From Ancistrus triradiatus (lineage: Eukaryota > Chordata > Actinopteri > Siluriformes > Loricariidae), in assembly GCA_025084515.1 (NCBI GenBank), contig JAJAGP010000339.1, positions 372,001 to 436,000 of the forward strand: a DNA stretch of 64,000 nucleotides, given 5' to 3'. Position 1 is the stretch's first letter, and each line of letters begins with the position of its first letter. Position numbers and translations under genes: made by a program. Positions 44,708 to 56,390 of the stretch are shown here, in pieces. Below the pieces are notes generated by a model. The model was not told the DNA's origin, searched no databases, and saw only the letters and a program-made list of their open reading frames with translations.

Positions 44708-45240
44708 GTCTGGCATGCAAAGAAAGGCAGGTTCTGCCACCTGAGAGACTAAGTCTGCTGCACGGATAGTGACCAGTTCGAGCCAGGTAAGAAGGATCAG
44801 GTCTGCTACAGTTTTTCTGCTACAGGAAGAAACCAAGGGTTCTAGCGTTTGAAGGACAAAGAGGGGAGCCAGCTCCAGTGACCCAACTCAATAGAGGTCC
44901 CAAGAGATACAGGGGCTACGCTGGATTGAGGGGCTGGGTCTGCTGTCATGTGACACAGACTAGCCTCTGGTGAGGTGAGGTGAAGTCTGGGGTTTACAGT
45001 CGTTTCCATACAAAAGTCTGGCAATGCAAGGAAGACCAAAAGGGTCTGCCACCTGAGAAACTAAGTCTGGTTTCAAGGATAGTGACCAGTTGAGCCAGGT
45101 GAGAAGGACACAGTCTTCCACAGAAAGGGGGAGAAAGTTCCAAGGACCCACCTCACCGGGGGCACCAAGGACATGTATAGGGCTTCTGGGTTGAGGGCTG
45201 GGTGTCTGCTGTTCATGTGACACAGACAAGGGCTGCCCCT
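44708..45240. repeat. Tandem duplication, about 308-bp unit, about 1.7 copies
   Basis: Unit 1 starts at 44708 and unit 2 at 45016. Shared words include 'gatagtgaccagtt', 'gagccaggt', 'ctgccacctgaga' and 'catgtgacacagac'. Minus-strand frames in both units share LLTWL and DLVSQVA. A Tc1-like scrap 'gaaagtttgtgaacccttta' sits just left of unit 1 (44681-44700). The class is unknown. Confidence 0.75.
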
Positions 45241-47836
45241 GTCACACATGGAGTTATGATGCTGTATTACTGTTAATATGTATTCAAGCTATGGGACACC
45301 TGCAAAGAGTAACTAGTATGTTTAATCTTCACAGTGTCATTACCATGGTTTTTACTTTGCTACTCGGTATGTTCCCAAACTAAAGTTTCACTAAAACTAT
45401 GACGTTTACATACAATGGTATCCATGGACTAAATATTTTTCCTTGCAAATCACAGTTCCTTTTGCGCTAAGAACCAACAATTATTAACAGGAGGAAGTGC
45501 ACGGATTACACGGCAGACCTAGCCCTCAGCACTGGGGAGAAGCTCATATGAGGTTCTCAGATTAATCCTCATCTTACCAGGTAAAATATTCTCATACTTT
45601 CCTACTCCACTTTTCTTGCTCTGGTTTTCTCCCCGGGTCTTCAGAATTGCGTCACAACGCGGGGGGCCCGTGAATATGACGGTCATGAGGTCGTCAAAAT
45701 ACCCTCATGGTGAGTAATCCATAAACACCCAGTGCCCCTGCCAGCACACACACACTAACTGCTAGATTCTCAGATTGCGCTGGTCAATGTGGCAAACGCT
45801 CTCACCAAAGACTGAGAGTGGCAGCTGCAGCAGGGCCTGTTTCCCTACATACTCTCTCTCTCTCACACTCTGTCTCTCACCCCCACCACACACACACAAA
45901 CAATACCAAATATAATGGGAATGGTTGCAAGTCTTAATTGAGCTTCCTCCCTTTTCGAGCACGCCATTTATCTCGGGCTAACGACGTCCACTGGCCCTCT
46001 CTCTCTATACTTGAGTGGGTCTTGAGCAAGCCTCTTGTTTCCTAGAGTCACAGTTAACGCCACGCTAACAGCTACACCCACACTCATCAGCGATCTGCAT
46101 ATTTAATAACTTCCGTAATTACATGCGGAATTCATCAGATCCCATCTGATTGCGAAGGGGAAGAGAGATAACGGCGTGAGAGAGAGAAAGAGCGAGAGAG
46201 GGGAGCAGAGAGGTCTGATTCCTGGAGGACACAAGTCTAATCACAAAACTAACATGATAATTGAAATCTAAATTGAAAGGCTCGGAGCAGTACATGTGTC
46301 TGCGGTGAGACGGAGACAGCGGAAGCACTTGTGGCTCAAGAGCAAGCGAGGATGAGCGAGCGAGAGGCTGAAAAAGGACGCTGACAGATGGGCAGGGAGA
46401 AAAATGGCTGGAAGACAAGTTCAAGGACCTGTGAGTCACTGCACAGTAGTTCTCATTGACCACACTGTGATGTCTTCATTGCGTGATGGAACATCAGAGA
46501 AATGCCCTTCTGTAGATGTTTTTAATATACTCCATGTCAGGAGGGCATCGTGTACTAATTGTTCTTAATATTGGGACTCTGTATTGTATCATTCCTCTTC
46601 CAGGAGGTGTTTGGTAAATAGGCAATACAACGCTAATAGTTACTTTTGTTGCAAATCGCCAATATTTTGCGAAGACCTACTGGCTAAGACTCCTGGATGT
46701 ATTTTTTTTCTCTCATATGAAAACAGAGGTGGGTCAATTTTAGCGTGCAAAAAAATTCTTGACGACGAAAGCTTGTTATTTAGTTTTATTGCTGGCTGTC
46801 ATCTTCACTCCATCAAATAACAGCCAATCTGATCATTTGCAGCTGAGGAAGCTTTCGCAGAGGATGCGTCCAATTTCTTAAGGACAGCCAGCGCCTGACG
46901 TTCTGGAAAAGTGTCCCTGATCATAAACTCTCCACGACCCGTTGTGTCCATTTCTCAGATGGCCGGAAGATTAACTCGGAGATAAAGCTGACGATGAAGA
47001 TGAACGGCTCGACGTCGAGTGCCCTACTTTACAGTCTCTCCCATCTGCTGAATCTCATACTTAGCGATAATTAGTGATGCCAAATTCATTAACCCGAGCT
47101 GCCGTTATAGTGGCCCGTACCATAAATTAGCTTAATGTGAACAGACATATTCCAGTTGTAATAGAGGATATAAAAGGTGAGGAGAACCACAGAGAAGCCG
47201 AGACTGTACATCATGAGCATACTGCCTGTGACAACAAACGATAATGGATCTCGGCCCATTTGTACGCGAACAATGTTTTTTGAAAGACGTTAGGACGTTT
47301 AAAAGAATTAAGGATAAAATTTATTGCCTAAACGCTTAGGGGGGAACACTTTGTGAAATCGCTCCATCGCCTGAGCCCTCTTGACTTTGTGCTGTAGGGT
47401 TTGAGTTATCCTCTCATTATAAGCTACCCTCGGTTTGTTGTTTTATAAAACACGATATGATTACGTTCCTATTCTGCCAGATAAAATGCTAAACTAACAC
47501 AATTGCCAGACTCTAGAATAATATTGGTTGTGGACATGCGCTTGTTTGTGTTGGACGTCCTTTAGAAAGAGCGGGAGCGAAAGGGCTCGGAGTGTATGTG
47601 CAGGCGGGCGAATATGGTTATCAGTGCGAGATCAGGTGCCAGACATGAAAGGAGAAGTGCAGAATCCACTTGTCTTCCCTGCTCTCCCTTTCTCTCTTTA
47701 TACTCAGAGATGAGAAAGGCTGGACCGTGTAAAAACAGCACCTGATGGCTACGTCTGACTGGTGAATCTATGTTTCTGAAGAATCTCAGGGACAAACCTC
47801 GTTCGTTCCTTTTTAGGACCAGTAAAACAAGTCGTT
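45241..47836. other. TE-free segment
   Basis: No mobile element recognised in about 2.6 kb. CT- and CA-rich simple sequence lies at about 45848-45898. Small frames carry no known motif. Confidence 0.45.
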
Positions 47837-48029
47837 GTGGCCATTTGTTCAGTCATTTAGCAGACACTCTTATCCAGACCAACTTACACCTGACAGAATC
47901 TTACAGTCCAAGCAACTGTGGGTTAAGGGTCTTGCTCAAGGACCCAGCAGTTGCAGGCTAGCAGAGGTAGGATTTGAACCCTGGACCTTCTGGTCCATTG
48001 TCCAGTATCTTAACCGCTAGGCCACCACA
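47837..48029 (-). mobile_element. tRNA-derived SINE, minus orientation
   Basis: The tail complement 'catttagcagacactcttat' is at the left and the head complement 'gctaggccaccaca' at the right, with the B box complement 'ggatttgaaccctgg' between. The direct repeat 'agtcgtt' lies at 47830-47836 and 48029-48035. The terminal ATTTACATTT tail is nearly lost. Confidence 0.88.
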
Positions 48030-48035
48030 GTCGTT

Positions 48036-49663
48036 CCTTCTTCGCCCTTCTGTTTGTCCCTTTCTCTCTGTGTTTCTCAAGTGAGTGTGAAGCGGAGTCT
48101 TAATGCAGGTCTGCACAGGTGACCAGACAAATGCAAGGACCAAAACAAACCCCTATTGTAAAACGAGACATGAACCTTTGCTGTCCTTGGATTACACTGT
48201 GACCTCCACGTCTCCCTCTATCCCCCAGCGGGCTTGCCTAACAACTCCCAGCAAAGAGCCTATTAGGCCAGGATTCCACGTTGTTGTTAAAAAGGGTCTT
48301 GTCCTTTCAGCTCGCTCTCCCTCTTTCCCTCTCCCTCTCTGTCCATTTTTTCAAGCCAAGGTGGCGAAGGAACACAAGGCCATTGTTCCCCTCACAGATG
48401 GACGCTGGAGTTACTAGGGCAACAGTGCTAATCTCCCCTTTTTTTACCACCTTTCTTCATATTATTGGCTCATCAAGTGCCTACCTTTTAACTCGTGAGC
48501 GGGATGGGGCCAGCAGTAAAGCTGCCTCATTCTAATTAGCTATGATTCGCATTCGGGCAGATAACCCGAGGAGCTGATCGAAAATTTGCAAAATAATAAT
48601 GTAGCGGGAGCAAGTATTTCTTCTGCTGAGGCCCCGCTCAAAGAATAGCAAGAATGAGACCATTATCAAGGAGCGGACATTTCAAATGCGGCCCTGCCAG
48701 CACAACAGAGAGCGTAATTGTGCCAGTGTTGTCCACACAATCAACAAGCCATTCTTGGTGACTTGACAAATAAAGGTGCAGAGAATGGGTGCCACGATGA
48801 TTGGCCCGCTCAGCTTCTCGGACCTTTCTACTCCAGAAGATCCTTGATAGACTGCCACTTCTATCAAAAGGACTGAGGATGAAGACAACTGTCTGGCTCT
48901 TTGTCGAGGAGGAGAATAATGGTCTTTCTCTTTTTGTTTTCCAGGTACCTCTCTCTTTCTAGCCCTCTCTGTCCTCAAATAACCACAAATCCACACGAGA
49001 CCACCAGCATTCACTGGATAAATGGGACAGAGCAGTGCAGGCCTGTCTTAGACCACAAGGGTTTGCCTGATTGATAATAATTCAGACGTTACCATGTTAG
49101 GAATCCAAAACCGATCCCCAAACAGCTCGTCTACTGTGGCCTACTTGAGGACTGAATTAGGTTAAATGGCCTAGCCAATGGGGAAAATCAAATCAAATCA
49201 AAATCTAAAACTGCTAGCAGCTTTTCCTTTACTTCTAGAGAAAAAAAAAAGCAAAATGAGTGACGGCAGTAAACAAAATAACCAGTCACAGAGATCAATA
49301 CGTTTACTGACATCAAATAATCATGAGCATGCATGGCTAACAAGTGGGCGTCACAACAGTATCGAGATGTATTAAAAACGTTCTATGAAATCTAGGTCAT
49401 TAGTCATGCCAATGGAAAAGCTAAATAAAAAGAGTACTCATGCGAATGTGGTTAAATATGTTTATATCTTTGTATAATTGTAGGTCTGAGAACAGTAGAT
49501 TTCGGTGAGTCTATGCCAGGACATGATGGACGGAATGAATGCTAAATCTTGAATAGTCAACATTGGGTGTGGTTTCATTTATCTTCATTTTGTTAGAGTA
49601 AGTCAATTAACGTTCTCCATGTTACACACTTTCTCCTTTCATTACATCAATTTATGACAGGGA

Positions 49664-49694
<31 letters not shown>

Positions 49695-50797
49695 AACGCA
49701 GACGTAAAAAAACACAGCACGATCATTTCCTTTGGTAGCAGAGAAATGAGATATGCCATAGGCTTTCTTTGCGAGAAGTCATTTCTAGGGAGTAAGCAGT
49801 CCAAAGAAAATAATAACCGACTATATTTGAACACTTCATGGCCATTAGTTATAACTGTGCACGAATCAAGTTATAAAACAAACATTAAAACAAATCGAAT
49901 CGAGTTCAAAGCAAACATTACTTTACCAACGAAGTACAAAGACGTTGTTATATAAGTGGATGAGTATACACATAGGATGGAGTTTCATTTCAACTGCAGC
50001 ATTCCTACCTGAACTACTTCTCCCCCCAAGAAGGACACTAGGCAGTGCAGAAAATACACTTAACTGCTCGAGTTACTGTTACACAACCAAGCAATTATTC
50101 ACTTTCTTGAACACATGTTGGGCTAATATCTAACAGAACTGTTCCACTGCCAAATTACCACAACTTTCAGTACCACAAAACTGCTTCTCCTCCATTAGCC
50201 ACCATTCTAGTATGAAAGTCCCAGTCCCATTATTTTAGGTACTTGTTCATGTTTGTAGCGAACAGCACTGTTCTTTGCTGATCAGTTAGGCTTACTGTGC
50301 AACACAAACACACAAACACTGAATAAACAGAATACTCTGGTTTGTTTGTGCTCTGTGTCGGCCACCAAAAGGAACGTTGTGCTGTTTTATTTCTCAACCT
50401 GCACAAATGTTTAATTTCCCCGAAAACAAGCACACTGTTCCGCAGTGCAGACGCAGCATAAATAGAGAAAAAAAAAACGTTCATTTTCTGATTATACAGC
50501 GTGTCGACTAGACAGATATTTTTAGTGCATTTGTAATGTGGCTCTACTCTGACTAATTTCGTCATTACACTCAGCATAGGCAAATGGCTCTGTAAAAAGG
50601 GAGTGTATTTCTGCATACGTGCCCACGCCACTGGGTAAACAAAGTTTTCAAATTTTCTGTCATCGTTAAAAATACCCTATTAATTAGTAACTGGAGCAGC
50701 AGATATGAGCTATTTAAGCAAACACTTGACCGGATTAACAAACAAGGTTTGTTTGCAATGCCACAACAACGGTGTCTTTGCTCTGTGATGAGCAGTG
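48036..50797. other. Unique DNA with CT/CA microsatellite
   Basis: A (CT)n-(CA)n tract lies at about 49664-49694. No mobile element, RNA gene or exon recognised. Confidence 0.45.
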
Positions 50798-51411
50798 GAG
50801 TGTGCACATGCACTTAATAATCAGACAAAATAATTTTGTCAGTAATCCGATCAATGAGTATACATGCACCTGAGCAATCATATAATGGGAAACCTCCGGG
50901 TATAATAACCGGATTTTTACTTTGCAACCAGCCAATAATCTCACAGAAATGTGTGACAACTTCAAACTTTAATATTAAATAATCAAATGATTCATTTTCT
51001 TGAACATATACTGCATTTCAGAGTCTCCACAAAGTGCTCGACAGCCGTTTCGCTGCCTTTAATTCCGTGGCATGTTTAATTTCAGGGTTGCCAGATCCAG
51101 ATTGAAACCCCCCACTAAATGAGGCAAAATAACGGGCCTGGCAACCGTGGTGGAAGGCTCACGCACATGCGCAGCCTGAAAACACCGATTATAATCGGGT
51201 AACTGGGTATCATATACATGCTACGAGTACTGGGTAACATATACATGCTACGAGTACTCCGATTACTAGGGTCAAATCCAGCCGTCTTTATCGGATTTCT
51301 TTTTATTCTGATTTCGAGATCTGACTACGCTGTGTACATGACCACCTCAATAATCAGATAACTGCAGAAATCCGACTATGTCCGGATTATTAAGTTCACG
51401 TGAACGCACTG
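50798..51411. mobile_element. Non-autonomous TIR element, 'ATAATCC' family
   Basis: The left end 'gagtgtgcacatgcactta' and the right end 'taagttcacgtgaacgcac' are inverted repeats. The body has 'tcagtaatccgatcaatgag', 'ggttgccagatccag' and 'cggattattaag'. A local duplication of 'gggtaacatatacatgctac' lies at about 51200-51255. No coding frame. Confidence 0.77.
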
Positions 51412-53525
51412 TCTGTAAGCTGATTTTGAAAATTTCGTAAAGAATAAGCTAAAAGCTCAAATGCATGCCGTTCTCATTTCTTGCATTTTAATATGCAGTG
51501 GGGAAAAAGGTTCCCCATCTAATAACAAATTGCAAGCTCTGGCCAAGGATAGGGGCAAATCCAACGTCAAAGTGTGGCTTTAATCTCAGTCTGATTGTGG
51601 AAGCTCCCATTCAGCTAATCCTCCTGAGCCTCATGTGTGATATCTTCATATAACAACTACCCATTTAATTAAAGAAGACACTGGCAAAGCTTGCGAGTTA
51701 AGCATCTGTAATGATGTATTTACTCCAAATTAAATTACACTTGTTCTTCTGTGATTAATGACTTACAACAGGCTACAAAGGTAGAGGGATTACAGAGCAG
51801 CTTGGGGCTTTGCTGATGGATTCCTTAGTGCGTCTCCGGCTTAGTGTGTGTGTGGAGATCAGTGATACATCTAAGCAGCGCCACTCTCTCCTCAACGACT
51901 TTTTCGCAGCAGTCAAGAACCTCAGCGTTCAACAGGTAGACCCGAGATAACTGGTCCATGCTGTCACAGTTTGGAAATTTACAAGTAGCACATGTACGCT
52001 CCTTTGGAAATGAATCTAACAAAGTGAACCAATAAATAAAATCCCTGTGAGTCTATGCTTTGTTTATTCAGCTCACATAACTTCCCAAGGTTAAGGCTAA
52101 AAAACAAGCCAATTGTCTTCAAAAAGCCACATAACCATCCAAATACTGAACTGTGCTCTTTGCTACTCTGAACACTAGTGCAAGAAATCATTTCTCCGCC
52201 TGCCAGTGCATTGAGGATTAGTTACAAAGAGGCCTGTCAAAGGAGAACTAGCACCCAAAGCATGAACCCACTAGCTTGGCTGTATGAAACGTGTCATCTT
52301 TATCTATAAAGTAGCTATTTACTGAACATACAGAAATCGATTAGCCTTTTAGATGTCAAAAAAAAAAGTCCTTGAAAAATCAAGTCATATTCATGGCAGC
52401 ATAATGATTTTCACATTTATCTGGATTTCAGCAGATTGGGTAGAGAGCCGAAAACTATGCTGTTAATTCAAATCAAATAAATGACCTTTTGAAACCGAAA
52501 TCAAAGGGGATTCATTAGCTTTAGCAAAGTTTACCTGACAACAGCTTTGAAAGGCATATGCTGCCACTGCTTTTAATGAGAGATCGCTAATTAGAGCTGC
52601 TACTAGCAATTCAAGACCGGGGAAGGTGCTCGGCACAAACAGCCCAATAGCCTACATGCTCGCTATAATTTACTTCCTCTGTGTGATGACAAGCACAAGT
52701 TCTTAATTAGAATCACAGGAAGGGTGTCGGGGTTGGGGGGGGGGGTCGTTGGCGGCAGAATCATCACTGGTTTTGACTCTTGTGGCTGTAGCACAAACAC
52801 ACAACGGGGAAGGTAAAAAATATGTATATATCTCTCAAAATTGGTCTGACCTGGCCAATAGAAGAGCAGAGTGATAGACACGTGCATGCAGGAGCAGGGG
52901 GTGAAGCAGGTCTTTCACTGTCGGACTGAAGGGAGGGTGGTAAACACTGAAAAACGGGGCCATGCTTTCACTCTGACTGATTACTGAGGCGGTTCTGCGA
53001 GCATGCCGGGGGGTTACAAAGAGAGTCTAACACTTACACGAGCATGAACACACACACATACACACACCCTCCTGCTTGACAGCTAATGCTAGGTGTTATG
53101 ATACTGGAGCCATGAAAAAGACAGATGAGTTGAACCCCCCGTGTGGCAACGACGGAGAAACTAAAGCAACTAACCTCAGTAAAAAGCTGCTACGTAGAAA
53201 GCCCTCCATGTTCAGCATTTCGGTTCTGTGGCAGGAGAAATACACAGAGAGCCATTGTAACTTCGACAGTACTTAGCACAAAAAAAAAAAAAAAGAAAGA
53301 AGTTGGCACACAACAGCAACAAGGGGAAGGAGAAGACAGACAAAAACACGTCCAACACGTCGCACGTCAATAACCTCAGAAGGGAACATTTTTCATCCTC
53401 CAAACCAGAGCGCAGAAAAGAACAAAGGATCTGGCTGTTTCCACAACTCAGCTCCTGGTCTCTATTCTGAAAAGCAGCCATTTGTCATTAGCACGCATGG
53501 TTTTCCAGCCTCAAGCTGATGATAT
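51412..53525. other. TE-poor DNA
   Basis: No mobile element recognised. 52300-52720 is repeat-free and AT-rich, so it is a candidate conserved block. A G run lies at about 52733-52746. The A-run at 53279-53294 separates it from the CpG block to the right. Confidence 0.4.
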
Positions 53526-53790
53526 GTTATCGTATAGCGCCGGTTCCCTCCCTGCGTACCGCTGAGCGCAGAGCGTGGTGCTCCAGCTGCCAGCCATGTG
53601 TGACGGGACCTCGGCAGCTTTGCGGAGCCCCGACCGCAAGGGTCCACACCACCCCATCACCGTGCCAACCCCGAGCCAACGGTGTGTCCTCCATCCAGCC
53701 GTGCAGGGATATGGACATGATGTCACCGTGCGCACGCAGGGCTCGCTCGGCAGCCTCTCGCCGCAAACGTAGGTTTGGAAATCGAACCCA
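53526..53790. promoter_or_regulatory. CpG-dense block with a spanning minus-strand frame
   Basis: By hand I count about 25 CpG in about 260 bp, far above the neighbours. A minus-strand frame from ATG at 53802 to a stop at 53527 (91 codons, MENIWVRFPNLRLRREAAER...) fills the block exactly. I recognise no domain in it. Upstream on that strand are a CCAAT word and TATATA repeats (53815-53864). It could be an alternative untranslated first exon or promoter of sox6, a promoter of an unrelated transcript, or a fragment of a decayed gene. Confidence 0.4.
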
Positions 53791-53861
53791 GATGTTTTCC
53801 ATTGTCCCCTCTTATTGGTCGTATATATATATGGCGTACTGCTCTATATATTTATATATAT

Positions 53862-54335
53862 ACACTGACGTGGTGCTGATGTTTTGTTAGCGTGTGCCGA
53901 GTTGGTATGGGTGGATCAAGTCACAGCAGTGCTGCTAGAGTTCTTATACGCCTCAGTGTCACTGCTGGGCTCACAATAGTCCAAAGTCATGTGGGCAGCG
54001 TCCTAAGACCGCTGAGGTTGGCTAGTATGAACTGAGTAGTAACAGATGAGCTACTGTCTCTGACTTTACATCTACAGGGGGCACCCAAAAAGCCTGGAGA
54101 GAGAGTGGACAGTGTTTAACTCCAGCAGCACTGCTATGTCTGAGCCACTCGTACCAGCACAACACATCAGCGTGGTGCTGAGAATGATCCACCATGCTCT
54201 GCGGTGGTTCTATGGGGGGTCCTGACCACTAATAAAAGTGAAAAGGGGCTGACAAAGTATGGAGAGCAACAAATGGACTACAGTTTGGGCAATGACAGTA
54301 GAAACAAGCTGTTTTAATATTATGTCACACACAAA
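53862..54335. mobile_element. Foldback element, truncated
   Basis: It contains 'acagcagtgctgctagagtt', 'ctccagcagcactgctatg' (the return arm) and 'ttctatggggggtcctgacc'. Outer arms are missing on the left. It abuts an AT microsatellite (53821-53864). Confidence 0.75.
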
Positions 54336-55479
54336 CTTAACCCATTAAGGTACGTAATTAGACCTTAGGAACTAAAATGCACCTTTACAATGCTTATATA
54401 TTGTCCTACTTTCAGTCTGTACACATACACAAACATGGAACAGGGCAATTTTAATAAGAAATATTTGAATACATACATAACTGGACAAATTTCCAAGTCA
54501 ATTCAAATGAAAACTCTCAAAGGGTGTAAATTAATTTTGGTAATACCAATCATTTTACAATCAGGTTCATCATCGTTTCACCATTCCCCCCACATCCAAC
54601 TGTTCCTAGGGCGACAGCTGGAGATTATGCACCTCTAGAACGGCGCTCTCTTCTTTCTTTAAAATGCACTTCTGCTGAAACCGAATTCATCAAGCGCTGA
54701 AGCTAATTAGCGATTTCTCTCATGTTGTTACACCCCACTCCCTCACCATCTTCGTCATAAATAAGACACATCAGAGCAGAAAGATGGGTCCTAAATGCTT
54801 TAGCTTGCAGTAAAGATGGGCGTAATTTGCTTCACATTTCCACCCCCCTTCCTTTCTCCCTCTCGCTCTGTGGTAGAGACAAAGTCCTATGAGAGAATGG
54901 AAAGACTGAGGGAAGGGTACAGTCTTTCGGGCCAGCCTGCACTTTGCAGCCTGACAAATCCACGAGGCCCACTGGAGACTTTTCTCATAGTCAGGTGTCT
55001 GTGGACAGAGAGGAGGAGGGGGGAGGAAGAGAGAGACAGCATAGGCCAGGGTGGGAAAGGATGTGGGGACACAGGCTCTCGAAGTGCATCATACCCACCA
55101 CTGGCAGAGCAGTGACAACGCGAGAAAACAACAGTCAAAACGCTACCAAACCAATCAAGCGTGTCTCCTCACCGCTCAGAGGGAGTGTTAAAAAAGCACA
55201 CACATCTCAGACACTCTCCCTCTTCCACACTCTTTTTTGTTAGCGGGGCAGACCAAAGACAGCGAATAAACTCACACAAGCACGAGACAGACAGTAGTTC
55301 GGATTAGTTTGGATTTCAATACATGTACAGCATACTATTTCGGTAATTCCTATACTGAGACAATACATGATGTTTTTTATTATTTAGCATCACATCAGAA
55401 TCAATTTCGAATTCAGACACACTTACTGAGGGTAATTTAAGGTGACCAACTAACCTAGCACGTCTCTATTATGTGGGAG
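54336..55479. other. Unique DNA
   Basis: No repeat or exon recognised. Frames at 54816-55243 overlap in several phases and on both strands and are not called. Confidence 0.45.
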
Positions 55480-55760
55480 GAAAGCAGACCCGTTTACCCG
55501 TCCATTCACTTCACGTCCATTCACAAGGTCTTAACAATTATAATAGGAAATAAAAATGTGTTTTATCTCCAGGCACTGCAGGCGTAAACAGCCAATCAGC
55601 GCTGCAGATTCATGAGCAGAAGCGGGAGTTTAAGAGCAGATGTCCATCTAGCTGTAGCTCACGTTTGGACTAGAGACTGTTTGAACTCTATTGATGTGTT
55701 TAGAGACTCTTTTGTGCAAGTTACTTGTGTTTGGGTGTAGGATTTCCCGCCGCTTATTTG
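55480..55760 (-). repeat. Unclassified dispersed repeat, copy 3 of 3, inverted
   Basis: The complement of copies at 3196 and 26305: the minus strand reads 'aacttgcacaaaagagtc', 'tctctaaacacatcaata', 'aaactcccgcttctgc' and 'tttttatttcctattataat'. The flanks on the right, up to 56168, hold nothing I recognise. Confidence 0.65.
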
Positions 55761-56168
55761 TAACAAGCTGTGAATGGCGTTCGTAAGTTTGTACCCGTCC
55801 TATTGTAGGTAGTACACTTTTGTTTGCCCCCCTCTACCTGTATATTGTCTCTAATGTATAACTATATAGACTGGTTCATGTTCACTCTGAGTCTGTTTCA
55901 TCTAGTTTATCTTCCGTGTTGTTCCTAATACTGTCTATTAATGCATTTTTGGCTTAAATATCAGTCTTATCAGTCACTCATGAATTCAGCTGCGTCACCG
56001 ACGCATTTACATTTCCTTCTTGTGGAAATACCCTTTATATCTTCAATACAGCAGCATAAAATGACCATTTTGGTCAACGACTTGTTTCACAAAACATAAT
56101 GAGGTTTGATCAATGATGCAAGGCAAACTCTACACTGTATTATTTGTCCATTCAAACTAGAGTCATTT

Positions 56169-56390
56169 CAAGTCAAGTCAGCTTTATTTCTATAGCGCTT
56201 TTTACAGTAGAGCATTGTCTCAAAGCAGCCTTACAATTTTAGATTATCTCCTAAATTATAAGGCCAATCCCAAATTGAGCAAGCCTAGTGGCAAGGAAAA
56301 ACTCCCTAAACATTACAGTGAAAAACTCTTTGGAGGACCAAGACTCAAAAAGGGATCCATCCTCGTTGGGCAGCTTAGATGATATATGTA
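56169..56390 (-). repeat. Dispersed repeat with 'gctatagaaataaa' tail
   Basis: The longest copy of the family at 1757 and 27265. The minus strand reads 'gatccctttttgagtcttgg', 'agggagtttttccttgccac', 'gctttgagacaatgc', then ends 'gcgctatagaaataaagc' and 'tgacttgacttga'. Confidence 0.72.
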
